Of a stretch of DNA of 33,542 bases, positions 23,636 through 30,605 are shown piece by piece. Below the pieces are notes generated by a model. That model ran no database searches, had not been told where the DNA came from, and was given only the letters and a program-made list of their open reading frames with translations. Positions within the stretch are counted from its first letter, which is position 1, and each line of letters begins with the position of its first letter. Location: positions 1 through 33,542 of the IMG/VR virus record IMGVR_UViG_3300042876_001174; one strand, given 5' to 3'. The DNA comes from a virus. Made by a program: the position numbers and the translations under genes.

Positions 23636-24159
23636 CCCTCGCCTTTGGCCAGCTCGGCCATCTTGCTGAGGCGGTGGCTCAGCTCGGTGAGTGCGGTCTC
23701 GATGTGCTCGGCCAGCAGTGCGCGGATGCGCGGCTCACTGTTGCCGAGCGCGGCGATCTGCGGCGCCAGGCGGTCCGGCAGAGCCTCGAGGTGCGATCGC
23801 AGGGTGACGGCGGCATCAGCCAGGGCACCGAGCACTTCCGGCGTGCTCAGGAGCTTGCCTATGCGCTTTTCGAGGTCGAGTCGGGCGTTTTCTGCGTCAT
23901 AGAACTCTTTGCGGTCGCGATCGACGCGGAATTGAGGCGGCACGGCGGGCGGGCTGGCTCTTTCAGCCGCCCGCGCCGTCTCCTGGATGAGCTGCAGGGA
24001 CTCAGCGACGAGAACGCGACCCTCCGGCGTCACCACGAGGCGGTTTTCGTCTTTGAGTTTGGTGACGTAGGACTTCGACCAGCCGTTTTGCCGGGCGAAC
24101 TCGGCTTTGGTCACGCAGTTGCCGCCATCGGCCGGCGCGGAGCTGCTGGGCTCGCTCAT
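23632..24159 (-). CDS. Terminase small subunit, Nu1-like (DUF1441 type)
   Basis: A 175-residue DNA-recognition subunit. Near the N-terminus is a winged helix-turn-helix: V-T-K-A-E-F-A-R-Q-N-G-W-S-K-S-Y-V-T-K-L (residues 17-36), then R-L-V-V-T-P-E-G-R-V-L. The rest is long and helical (about 80-170), as in DUF1441/Nu1 proteins, and mediates oligomerisation and contact with the large subunit. ATG 24159 overlaps the stop of the gpZ-like gene (ATGA); the open frame farther upstream is a shadow. The recognised packaging site would be expected nearby, possibly the repeat-rich stretch at 25018-25334. Confidence 0.85.
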   Translation of the reverse strand: MSEPSSSAPADGGNCVTKAEFARQNGWSKSYVTKLKDENRLVVTPEGRVLVAESLQLIQETARAAERASPPAVPPQFRVDRDRKEFYDAENARLDLEKRIGKLLSTPEVLGALADAAVTLRSHLEALPDRLAPQIAALGNSEPRIRALLAEHIETALTELSHRLSKMAELAKGEG

Positions 24160-24995
24160 GGCTGCCCCTTGAGCTTGTCGGCCAGGCGTTGCGCCTGCTC
24201 GTCGACAGCGCGAGCGAACTGCGGGCCCAGTTCGGCCTGCATTGCGGCGTCGGCGGTGCCGAAGAAATCGAAACGTGGGCTGTAGTTGGTGCCGCGGACG
24301 AACAGCAGGACCGGGACGAGCTTGCCGGTGCGCCCCAGGCCCCACTTGGCCCCGAAATCGCGCGCCTCGGCGAGGTAGATGCCCGGCTTGAGCCGCCCTT
24401 TGCCTTGCGGCAATGCCACGTACTGGCCGCCGGCGCGCCCGAACGCGCGGCGGCGCTTTGCCTTGACCTGACGCCGCAGGCGGTCTGTCTCGCCGCCTCG
24501 CAGGCGCGGGATGGATCGGTTGTGGCCCGCCGTCAGCTCAGCGCCAACCTGGCTGAGGATCTGGGCAATCTGGCCCCGGCTGACGTTGCCGTAGGCGTCC
24601 AGCTTCGCGCCAGCCGCCGGGACGGACTGCCAGCCCCTGGGCATGGCGCCGGACGCCTGCAGGGCAAGCTCGAAGCGCTTCACGTGGCGCGCGCCACCCC
24701 GCACTTCGGGGTTGAGGAATTTGATGGCAGGCGTGCCGGTGATGAATGGGTTGTCCGCAATGCCGACTTCCGCCTCGAGGCGGGTGGCCGTGGCCGTGCG
24801 GGCGTACAGGCCTTTCTCGGCGTAGGGCGTGACGCGGTCGAAGGCCTGCCGCATCTCCCATTGCGCGGCTTTCTTGCCGGCGCTGGCCGCACGGCTGAGC
24901 GCGGTGGCGGTGGCGGCAGCCAGGCGGCGCTCGCTGAAGCCGGCGAGCAGCTCAGTGGCGGCAGCGATGCCGGTGGTGTCGAGTTTGATGCGCAT
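24156..24995 (-). CDS. Minor tail protein Z-like
   Basis: A 279-residue, basic protein. It starts M-R-I-K-L-D-T-T-G-I-A-A-A-T-E-L-L and has A-T-A-L-S-R-A-A-S-A-G-K-K-A-A (about 31-45). The C-terminal half carries V-P-V-L-L-F-V-R-G-T-N-Y-S-P-R-F-D-F. This is the general pattern of prophage minor tail protein Z, needed in lambda for a fully functional tail/head joint. Here the gene precedes the terminase genes rather than lying between the head and tail genes. The order is unusual relative to lambda, so a role in packaging cannot be excluded. Confidence 0.65.
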   Translation of the reverse strand: MRIKLDTTGIAAATELLAGFSERRLAAATATALSRAASAGKKAAQWEMRQAFDRVTPYAEKGLYARTATATRLEAEVGIADNPFITGTPAIKFLNPEVRGGARHVKRFELALQASGAMPRGWQSVPAAGAKLDAYGNVSRGQIAQILSQVGAELTAGHNRSIPRLRGGETDRLRRQVKAKRRRAFGRAGGQYVALPQGKGRLKPGIYLAEARDFGAKWGLGRTGKLVPVLLFVRGTNYSPRFDFFGTADAAMQAELGPQFARAVDEQAQRLADKLKGQP

Positions 24996-25007
24996 GGATG
25001 GGGCCTT

Positions 25008-25367
25008 TCAGTTGGCCGTGCAGGCTGTGCAAGCTGTGCAGGCACTCGTGCAGGCAGTGTTTTCGTGGCTGCACTGATCTAACCCCTTGTCTCCATTACC
25101 TTTTTTGGAGTGTGTAGGGAGGTGATCGCGCACGCGTATGTGCGCGCAGGCGCCTGCACACGCGCCCGCCTGCACGCCCACGCGCCGCGCGCCTGCACAC
25201 GCGCTCACGAGAGGGGTGCCTGCACAGCCTGCACAGGGTGAAAAAAGCGTTGCGCAGCAAGCACTTACCGAGCTTTTCTGCCTGCACAGAGTGCATGCAC
25301 AAGTGCCTGCACAGGCTGCACAAAGTGCCTGCACAGACCCGTCGACGATGGCGTCAGAACTGCTCAT
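25008..25367 (-). CDS. Doubtful cysteine-rich ORF over the GTGCAGGC repeats
   Basis: An open frame of 119 residues whose ATG (25367) overlaps the primase stop by 14 bases and which ends 12 bases before the gpZ-like gene. The product would be extremely rich in Cys, Ala and Thr (A-C-A-G-T-C-A-C-T near the start, A-C-T-S-A-C-T-A-C-T-A-C near the end). This composition is forced by the octamer repeats, several of which recur at multiples of three bases. It could be a real small protein, but it is at least as likely that the DNA is a cis-acting site and the open frame is incidental. Confidence 0.3.
   Translation of the reverse strand: MSSSDAIVDGSVQALCAACAGTCACTLCRQKSSVSACCATLFSPCAGCAGTPLVSACAGARRVGVQAGACAGACAHIRVRDHLPTHSKKGNGDKGLDQCSHENTACTSACTACTACTAN
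25018..25334. repeat. Cluster of GTGCAGGC octamers (iteron-like)
   Basis: Eleven exact copies of one octamer lie in 317 bp. Three read GTGCAGGC on the plus strand (starting 25018, 25036, 25048). Eight read as the complement GCCTGCAC (starting 25152, 25168, 25191, 25218, 25227, 25280, 25305, 25327). Near-matches add to it. The two orientations are separated by the least GC-rich stretch of the area (about 25075-25125), which is followed by a 7-bp hairpin (25127-25146) and a 12-bp perfect palindrome (25146-25157). Candidate roles are replication origin or terminase-binding/cos region. Confidence 0.8.
25127..25146. other. Perfect 7-bp hairpin in the octamer region
   Basis: CGCGCAC (25127-25133) and GTGCGCG (25140-25146) pair around a 6-base loop. 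The last G also starts a 12-bp palindrome GCAGGCGCCTGC (25146-25157). The pair of dyads lies at the switch between the two octamer orientations, the layout often seen at origins and packaging sites. Confidence 0.6.
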
Positions 25368-27786
25368 CGTGGGCCTCCCGGCTTGGTTGGCGGCCGTCAG
25401 CGTCTTTGACTGGCCGCTTCCAACGCTCCATCGAGCTGGCGAAGTTGGCCAGGTGGTCGCTCAGCTCTTCCATGCCGCTATCGCGATCAGCGCCAGGCGG
25501 CCACATGACCGTGCTTTGGGCCTGCAGGGTGCGGCTGTAGTTCACCCAGTGGCGCACGCGCGCTTTACGCACGCCTGGCCGCTTGCTGAGGGCTCCCACG
25601 AAGGTCTTCTGCATGGCGGGCTTGGCGACGCCTTGCTTGCCGCACCAATGCCGATACGCGTCGTACAGGTCTTCGGTTCGGACAGCGCAGATTGGCAGCG
25701 GCAGCTCGTGGCGCAGCCACTCGTTCCAGAACTGCTCGCTGTTGTCCAGGCTGAGCTCGATGAGGTCAGCCTTGGCCTGCGTCATGGGGGGCAGCGTGCC
25801 TGGCCCAAAAGTGCCGAGATCGAGCTTCAGCAGGTGGTCATGCAGGGCCGCCACGCCACCGGCTTCGATCTCGGCCAGGATGGCGTGATACTGGGCCTCT
25901 TCGAGCTTCGGCGGGGTCCAGATGACGCAGTAGCGTCGGTCGTCTCGCTCGAGCACCATCGGCTGGGGCTCGTTCGATAGGAACGTGAGGTTGAGGTGGT
26001 TGCGCTCGAAATAGGCGCCCACGTTTTTCGGGTTGATGCGCAGCTCGGTCCCGGTGACCATGCCCTTGAGCTTGTTCTTGGTGTGATACAGCTCTTGCCT
26101 GGCCACAACTTCATCGGCCACGATGAACAGCTTGCGGCTGAAGCTTTCGTTGAACTTGTCTTCGATTGCTTCCTGGTCGATGACCCGCGCGTATTCACCG
26201 TAGATGCCCATGTAGGCTTCGAAGAACACGTTCTTGCCCGTGCCCTGTGGGCCGTGCATGACGAGCGCGGTTTTCATCTTTGCGCCCGGGTGCTGGATCG
26301 GGTAGGCCAGCCACCGAAGCACCCATGCCCAGAGCTCGCTGCTGCGTGGGTCGTCGCTGCATAGGTATTCACCCAGCTCGAGGAGCTTGCTGCAGTCTCC
26401 GGCGCGCGGCTCGGTGGGCCAGCCTCCCCACAGGTTGCACTTGACCTTTGCGTCACGCTCAGTGGGGTCGAAACCCACTTCCGACACGCGGACGATGCGC
26501 TTGTCGATCGACTCCATCCACTGCCGATGCAGCTGCCGTGAGCAGCACACGTTGCGCATCGAGCTGAGCGGAACGAGCTTGTGCTCGTTGGCGTCGAAAA
26601 CCGTCTCGGTCATCTCATAGACGAGGGCGAAGCGGGCCGACAACTGCGCGACGGTCGTCAGCACATACAGGTCGTCGCCCTCCCCCTCCCTGATGGTGGA
26701 GTTCGGCGCCGCGGAATCGCGTTCCGCCGCCCATGGCAATGCCGAAAGGTGGGCCTCGACCTGGCTGCGGACGACATGCAGACCTTGAGCCAGGTGCAGG
26801 TCGTTGAAATCGGTCGGCCCTTTGCGTTCGCGCGGACGCTCGGCCGCGAACCAGGGGATCATCCACGAGCCATCGACGGCCAGCGCGGCGGCCTGGGCTG
26901 CGATGACGCCCGCATTCCCGGCGCGGGACTCATGCCCGCAGTGGTCGCACGTCGACGCGGCGGTGCTGGTGAACTTCTTGCACGCCTGGCAGCGGCCGAG
27001 GTAGTCGTCATCGGCACAGACCAGCACCTTCACCCCGCGATAGCGGGCGGCCAGCGCCTTGGCCACGTGCAGCAGGTTGCCGGCATCGAACGCGACAGCA
27101 ACCGGCAGGTTGGTGGCCTGGTGCAAGCTGGCGCAGGTTGCGTAGCCTTCACCGACCAAAAGCACCTTCGAAGCGGCCGGGCTGCCGATCAGGAAGAAGT
27201 GGCCTTGCTTGACCAGGCCGGTGGGCCAGAAGTCTTTATCCCGCTCCAGGCGCCGCGCGCGCGGGTGCCCCTTCGGGTAGATGAGCTGCAGGCCGTGGAT
27301 CTGGCCATGCACGTCCAGCAGCGGTATCGCCATGGCGCCGCGCTCGCTGAAGCGCACGCCGAACGCCGCCACCTGCTTGCGCGTGAGGTAGTCGCAGGCG
27401 CCGTCTTCGCTCAAGCGCTCCCACATGGCCGTAGCGCGCCTGGCCGCCCTGTCACCCTCACCGCGGCGCCGTGCCTCTTCCCGCCGGCGGTCGTCAGCGA
27501 TACGGTCATTCAGCGCCTGGCGCTGGTCGCTCGTGAGGGTGACGCCCTTCAGCGAGATCTTCTGCGAGCCCGGGTCGTTGCCTCGCCAAACGCCGAAGCT
27601 CCCGACCAGCAGCGTCTGGCCTGCATCGGTCCGCAGCTCATGCAGCAGATACCAGCCACGCCGTTCTTTGTCGCCGTCGACGCGGCACCGCTGGCGCACG
27701 CCGATGTCCTTCGCCAGGATCCCCTCGACCAGCAGTCCAGACGCCTGCAACTGCGCGAGCACGTCTGCATAGTTAACCCAGTTCAC
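25354..27786 (-). CDS. Phage primase-helicase (Toprim plus SF3-type ATPase)
   Basis: An 810-residue replication protein. The Toprim fold is around residues 203-300: V-L-L-V-G-E-G-Y-A-T-C-A-S and V-L-V-C-A-D-D-D, which bind metal for primer synthesis. Directly after the D-D-D is a small zinc ribbon (C-Q-A-C then C-D-H-C-G-H, about 260-280). The helicase part has Walker A G-P-Q-G-T-G-K-N (about 511-518), Walker B L-F-I-V-A-D-E (about 553-559) and the arginine/sensor stretch F-L-S-N-E-P-Q-P-M-V-L-E-R-D-D-R-R (about 602-618). A classical N-terminal zinc finger is replaced by a different domain. The start is GTG, overlapping the preceding stop by one base. It probably opens and primes the phage origin, perhaps the repeats just after it. 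Confidence 0.9.
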   Translation of the reverse strand: MNWVNYADVLAQLQASGLLVEGILAKDIGVRQRCRVDGDKERRGWYLLHELRTDAGQTLLVGSFGVWRGNDPGSQKISLKGVTLTSDQRQALNDRIADDRRREEARRRGEGDRAARRATAMWERLSEDGACDYLTRKQVAAFGVRFSERGAMAIPLLDVHGQIHGLQLIYPKGHPRARRLERDKDFWPTGLVKQGHFFLIGSPAASKVLLVGEGYATCASLHQATNLPVAVAFDAGNLLHVAKALAARYRGVKVLVCADDDYLGRCQACKKFTSTAASTCDHCGHESRAGNAGVIAAQAAALAVDGSWMIPWFAAERPRERKGPTDFNDLHLAQGLHVVRSQVEAHLSALPWAAERDSAAPNSTIREGEGDDLYVLTTVAQLSARFALVYEMTETVFDANEHKLVPLSSMRNVCCSRQLHRQWMESIDKRIVRVSEVGFDPTERDAKVKCNLWGGWPTEPRAGDCSKLLELGEYLCSDDPRSSELWAWVLRWLAYPIQHPGAKMKTALVMHGPQGTGKNVFFEAYMGIYGEYARVIDQEAIEDKFNESFSRKLFIVADEVVARQELYHTKNKLKGMVTGTELRINPKNVGAYFERNHLNLTFLSNEPQPMVLERDDRRYCVIWTPPKLEEAQYHAILAEIEAGGVAALHDHLLKLDLGTFGPGTLPPMTQAKADLIELSLDNSEQFWNEWLRHELPLPICAVRTEDLYDAYRHWCGKQGVAKPAMQKTFVGALSKRPGVRKARVRHWVNYSRTLQAQSTVMWPPGADRDSGMEELSDHLANFASSMERWKRPVKDADGRQPSREAHDEQF

Positions 27787-28166
27787 TATGCCAAACCCCC
27801 ACTGTCTACAAACCGAACGGGGTCCGAATTACCCTCGTTGGCCGCTCCCAGGAAGGACCCTGAACCCGGCACCGAGTTGGTGCGTTCACCCGTGGCGCGC
27901 GCCACCTCGACCTCTGCGCCGCTCCCCTCCCATTCGGGGCGGTGGGGTTTGCCTTGTGCGCGGGCGGCCTGCCAATGGGCCTTGGCGTCGGCGCGTAGGC
28001 GGGCAACAGCATCGGCGCCACGCAGGGCGGCGAGCGGCTTGAGCCTGTCCCCGTCACCATCGAAGTAGCGATCGCGCTGGGCCTTGGTCGGTAGCGCTGC
28101 GATGAACCGGGCCTCGCACTGGTGGCGATAGGTCTCGGTGTAGGTGAAGCCACGCGGGTCGTTCAC
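27786..28166 (-). CDS. Small DUF7696-like protein
   Basis: A 126-residue protein that begins Y-T-E-T-Y-R-H-Q-C-E-A-R-F-I-A-A-L-P-T-K (about residues 9-28). This is a motif shared by small DUF7696-type phage proteins next to replication genes. The rest is charged and low in complexity toward the end. It starts with GTG behind a strong GGGGGTGAG ribosome-binding site and is directly followed by the primase start, so it is co-translated with it. Function unknown; an accessory role in replication is an inference from position. Confidence 0.65.
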   Translation of the reverse strand: MNDPRGFTYTETYRHQCEARFIAALPTKAQRDRYFDGDGDRLKPLAALRGADAVARLRADAKAHWQAARAQGKPHRPEWEGSGAEVEVARATGERTNSVPGSGSFLGAANEGNSDPVRFVDSGGLA

Positions 28167-28169
28167 TGC

Positions 28170-28592
28170 TCACCCCCGCGGCGCTTGCTGGGCCCAGTCA
28201 CGCATCAACTCGCCGCCGCCGAACCGCGTGGCGTCGACCTGGTAGCGAGGGTCGTGGTTCACCCCGGGGCACTGGGTGACCTTGACGCCAGCCGGAATGG
28301 TGACGACCCCGTCAGCTGGCAACCCGATCTTCGGAGCACGCACACCCGGCACCACCTGGCCCTGCGTCGCTCCCCAGGCTGGTGGCTTGTGCACACGAGC
28401 AGCCTTCGCGGCTGGAGGGGGTGTTACCAGTTGACGCGGGGCCTGCAAAACAGGCTCAGCGGCACCGCCCTGCTCACCCTTCGCCGGCGATTGCAAGTCA
28501 CTCACCTGCAGCCCGCCCTCATGCAAGAGCGCCTTGATCAGCGCCACGACCGCACGGCGCACAGCCGGCCGCTCAACAAGCGGCCGGTTCAC
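28170..28592 (-). CDS. Hypothetical protein of the early operon
   Basis: A 140-residue protein. It has a short helical N-terminus (V-R-R-A-V-V-A-L-I-K-A-L-L-H-E-G-G-L), a proline/alanine-rich linker (about 40-75) and a C-terminal part with I-P-A-G-V-K-V-T-Q-C-P-G and Y-Q-V-D-A-T-R-F-G-G-G-E-L-M-R. The start is GTG, overlapping the CII-like stop (GTGA). The family is not recognised. The C-terminal segment is the best conserved-looking part and may bind a partner through its single cysteine region. Confidence 0.6.
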   Translation of the reverse strand: MNRPLVERPAVRRAVVALIKALLHEGGLQVSDLQSPAKGEQGGAAEPVLQAPRQLVTPPPAAKAARVHKPPAWGATQGQVVPGVRAPKIGLPADGVVTIPAGVKVTQCPGVNHDPRYQVDATRFGGGELMRDWAQQAPRG

Positions 28593-28954
28593 GCGGCCCT
28601 CCGCATCGCGTCGAGTTCAGACAGCAGCATGTCGTCGGCCTGGTAGGCCAGCCACTGCGAAATGACCTTGTTGCCGAGCACACGCTCGACTGCAGCGACC
28701 TGAGCGGCCGGTAGCTCCCGCCGGCTTTCGTGCCGAGAGAAGTAATCCGACACATGGCTGGGGTACAGCTTGGCCTGGCGGGCCAGCTCGGCGCGGGTGA
28801 GGTTGCGCACATGGCGCAGCTTCCAGGCCAGCCGACAGGCGTGGCGGTAGCTCTTGAGCCCCTTGATCACCTGAGGCGGAACGACCCGCCTCTGCTGCTC
28901 CACCACGCCGCCTATGAGAGGCAGCTGGGGCTGTGCGTCATTGAAATAACTCAT
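28589..28954 (-). CDS. CII-like helix-turn-helix regulator
   Basis: A 121-residue protein. The HTH is near residues 50-75: L-T-R-A-E-L-A-R-Q-A-K-L-Y-P-S-H-V-S-D-Y-F. It is preceded by a basic helix (K-G-L-K-S-Y-R-H-A-C-R-L-A-W-K-L-R) and followed by a helical end with E-R-V-L-G-N-K-V-I-S-Q-W-L. Size, HTH position and place (after Cro, before the replication genes) match CII-type activators and related early regulators. The upstream DNA has two GGTAA-type copies (about 28957-28975) that could be its own or another regulator's site. Its target promoter is not identified here. Confidence 0.65.
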   Translation of the reverse strand: MSYFNDAQPQLPLIGGVVEQQRRVVPPQVIKGLKSYRHACRLAWKLRHVRNLTRAELARQAKLYPSHVSDYFSRHESRRELPAAQVAAVERVLGNKVISQWLAYQADDMLLSELDAMRRAA

Positions 28955-29095
28955 CGAATTACCTGTTGAGTTACCAGTTCGGGCGAGGCGCCAATGCAGG
29001 CATGAACAACTCGATCGTTAGGGCAGATGGGCGGGCGCGCTGCCTGCGGTACGCTGGTGACTTCCACACCAACCAACCACCCCAGAAGCGCGCCC

Positions 29096-29338
29096 ATGGA
29101 AACCGAGGACCAGGAAGTCCGGGAGTTCGAGGTCATCTTGCAGGTCGTCAAGGGGCTGGTGCTGGCAGTGACAGCCACGCTTGCACCCGATGCCAGGGCG
29201 CGACTCGCGACAGCTCTTTGCGGAGCCGCAGCCGTGCCCTCATTGCATCCCGTGGCGGCACAACAGCTCGCGAACCTGGCCGAAGCGGCGCTCTCGTTCG
29301 CTTCATCACTCCCAGGGGAATCAAGCCCGACTCACTGA
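29096..29338 (+). CDS. Possible small helical protein, opposite strand
   Basis: An 80-residue frame starting at ATG 29096 in the gap between the Cro-like and CII-like genes but on the other strand. It reads E-T-E-D-Q-E-V-R-E-F-E-V-I-L-Q-V-V-K-G-L, an acidic helical start, then A-P-D-A-R-A-R-L-A-T-A-L and V-A-A-Q-Q-L-A-N-L-A-E-A-A-L. The composition looks protein-like, but there is only a weak ribosome-binding site. No family is recognised. The gap (28955-29353) otherwise holds no convincing minus-strand gene. Confidence 0.45.
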   Translation: METEDQEVREFEVILQVVKGLVLAVTATLAPDARARLATALCGAAAVPSLHPVAAQQLANLAEAALSFASSLPGESSPTH

Positions 29339-29353
29339 GGCGGCAGGAGGCCA

Positions 29354-29602
29354 TCACGCTGCCTCCGCGTCGTCGGCCCGCTGAAGTGAGACAGCGGGTG
29401 CGGCGCTTGCCTCGGCGGGCTCCAACGCCTGCCAAAGCCGACGTACCGTCTCAAGCCGTGGATCGGGGGTTTCCCCGCTGCGGATCTTCCAAAGAGTCGT
29501 GAACGGGACGCCGCTGCTACGACAGATCACCCGGGTCTCGGAGTGACCAAGACCTTGCAGACGAGTACGCAGTTCTACCGCTGAGGGGATTTCGATGGCC
29601 AT
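29354..29602 (-). CDS. Cro-like repressor
   Basis: An 82-residue protein with an XRE-type HTH near residues 18-55 (E-T-R-V-I-C-R-S-S-G-V-P-F-T-T-L-W-K-I-R-S-G-E). The helix continues with L-E-T-V-R-R-L-W-Q-A-L, and the tail is alanine-rich. It is the first gene of the leftward early operon and diverges from the repressor gene across the operator cluster at 29613-29652, the position of Cro in lambda. The ATG at 29602 is used; no strong ribosome-binding site is seen. It probably lowers early transcription during lytic growth by binding the same operators. Confidence 0.75.
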   Translation of the reverse strand: MAIEIPSAVELRTRLQGLGHSETRVICRSSGVPFTTLWKIRSGETPDPRLETVRRLWQALEPAEASAAPAVSLQRADDAEAA

Positions 29603-29612
29603 GCACCAAAGC

Positions 29613-29675
29613 TTACCGCATTCGGCAACACGACAACTACCGCAAACGGCAATTATTTCCACCTACCGTCGGCGG
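29613..29675. promoter_or_regulatory. OR-like operator region: two clear sites and one weak
   Basis: Two copies of the palindrome TWACCG-N4-CGGYAA are at 29613-29628 and 29637-29652, centres 24 bp apart. A weaker third (TACCG-N4-CGG, about 29664-29677) touches the repressor start codon. They lie between the divergent Cro-like and repressor genes. On the minus strand the first site is followed by CGGTAAGCT, the same -10-like context as at the other operator cluster. The likely reading is control of the leftward early promoter and of the repressor's own promoter. Confidence 0.8.
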
Positions 29676-30089
29676 ATGGAATCGGAAAGCAAGAAGATCG
29701 TGAGGGAAAACGTGCTCGCTCTGCTTCGGCAGGCGGCCGGCGGGGAACTCCCCCCAAACGAGTCGGGCGTCACTCGACTCAAGAACCTTGGGCTGTCTCA
29801 CGGCAACGCCCAGCGAGCAATAGAGGACAGCTCAGACCTGCGGCTGGGTACGGTCGATCAACTTGCCAAGGCCTTCAACTTGAAGTCGTGGCAGATCCTG
29901 GTCCCCAGGCTCAATGTAGCGAGCCCTCCCGAGCTTGCACAAAGACCATGGGCCGGTCCGTTCAACTCCGAAACCATGGCCCGCCTACAAAGCCTGGACT
30001 CGGACGGCCTACGCAAAGCCGAGAACATGATCCGCGCGGCGCTTGATATGGATCCACTGCCGCGCCCAGGAAACCAAGAGGCCGCGTAG
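29676..30089 (+). CDS. CI-like prophage repressor without peptidase domain
   Basis: A 137-residue protein with an N-terminal HTH. The helices are I-V-R-E-N-V-L-A-L-L-R-Q-A (8-20), V-T-R-L-K-N-L-G-L-S-H-G-N-A-Q-R-A-I (32-49) and L-G-T-V-D-Q-L-A-K-A-F-N-L (57-69), the order of an XRE-type domain. The C-terminal half (85-137) has F-N-S-E-T-M-A-R-L-Q-S-L-D-S-D-G-L-R-K-A-E and no S24/LexA-type serine-lysine pair. It therefore cannot be inactivated by RecA-stimulated self-cleavage in the usual way. It faces the Cro-like gene across the operators. Start ATG 29676 was chosen because the longer frame would cover the operator region. Confidence 0.75.
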   Translation: MESESKKIVRENVLALLRQAAGGELPPNESGVTRLKNLGLSHGNAQRAIEDSSDLRLGTVDQLAKAFNLKSWQILVPRLNVASPPELAQRPWAGPFNSETMARLQSLDSDGLRKAENMIRAALDMDPLPRPGNQEAA

Positions 30090-30155
30090 TTCCCCCCGGC
30101 CGAATCTATCGACCAGACTTTGGGACCGCAAGACCCCCAAAAGAGGGAGGACCAG

Positions 30156-30185
30156 TGCGGTGCCGCGTAGAGTGCTGGCGCCGCA
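30156..30185. terminator. Hairpin between convergent genes
   Basis: TGCGGTGCC (30156-30164) pairs with GGCGCCGCA (30177-30185) over 9 bp with one G-T wobble and a 12-base loop. It sits in the gap between the repressor end (30089) and the oppositely directed lipoprotein end (30207). No clear T-tract follows on either side, so this is only a candidate two-way terminator. Confidence 0.35.
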
Positions 30186-30206
30186 GCTGGGGCCTGTTCT
30201 AACGTC

Positions 30207-30581
30207 TCAGTCGAGGACGCTATACCCGCGGCCGGCCAAACATCTGGCAATGATCCGCTCTTGGCTATCCATAGTCCCTCTAGCCGCCCCACCAGCTCCA
30301 GCGGCTGCACCAACCCCGACCAGATTGCCGCTGTACTTGTTCGACGCAGCCGCACCGAATGCGGCGCCTATCAACGCGCCCACCAGCACGGCCTGACGCT
30401 CGTCATAGCGCTGCTTGGCGTACTGTTGGCACTCAGCAACGTCACGGGTTAGCGCCTCCTGGTCCACATTCTTCGTATCCACCATCGGAACGTAGTCTGA
30501 ACCGCGGGTCGCGCACGCACTCAGCAGCATTGCGCCAAGACTCAGCACTACCGCCAGACGGGCGCCTGGTGCTTTTTCCAT
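30207..30581 (-). CDS. Glycine-zipper lipoprotein (moron candidate)
   Basis: A 124-residue secreted lipoprotein. The signal peptide (G-A-R-L-A-V-V-L-S-L-G-A-M-L-L-S-A-C) ends in the lipobox L-S-A-C, so Cys23 should be lipidated. A helical region with D-V-A-E-C-Q-Q-Y-A-K-Q-R-Y follows (47-59). Then comes a glycine-zipper-like segment (about 65-102: L-V-G-A-L-I-G-A-A-F-G-A-A and G-V-G-A-A-A-G-A-G-G-A-A). It has its own strong ribosome-binding site (GGGGAG) and sits between repressor and OL, on the opposite strand to both. It resembles a lysogenic-conversion gene that could alter the envelope or block superinfection, but that effect is inferred from place and signal only. Confidence 0.75.
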   Translation of the reverse strand: MEKAPGARLAVVLSLGAMLLSACATRGSDYVPMVDTKNVDQEALTRDVAECQQYAKQRYDERQAVLVGALIGAAFGAAASNKYSGNLVGVGAAAGAGGAARGTMDSQERIIARCLAGRGYSVLD

Positions 30582-30605
30582 TGTTTCTCTCCCCTTGTTT
30601 GATGC

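Noticed and set aside
24189-25082. Plus-strand open frame over the gpZ-like gene
   Set aside because: Shadow of the minus-strand gene; no start context or motif.
25018-25334. CRISPR array
   Set aside because: The repeated unit is only 8 bp, occurs in both orientations with irregular spacing, and has no spacers of uniform length.
25138-25980. Plus-strand open frame covering the octamer repeats and primase end
   Set aside because: Mostly antisense to the primase; the start lies in repeat DNA and no protein-like motif is seen.
28955-29353. Minus-strand open frames between Cro-like and CII-like genes
   Set aside because: Compositions look like antisense or non-coding frames with no motif; the plus-strand 80-residue frame is the more protein-like candidate.
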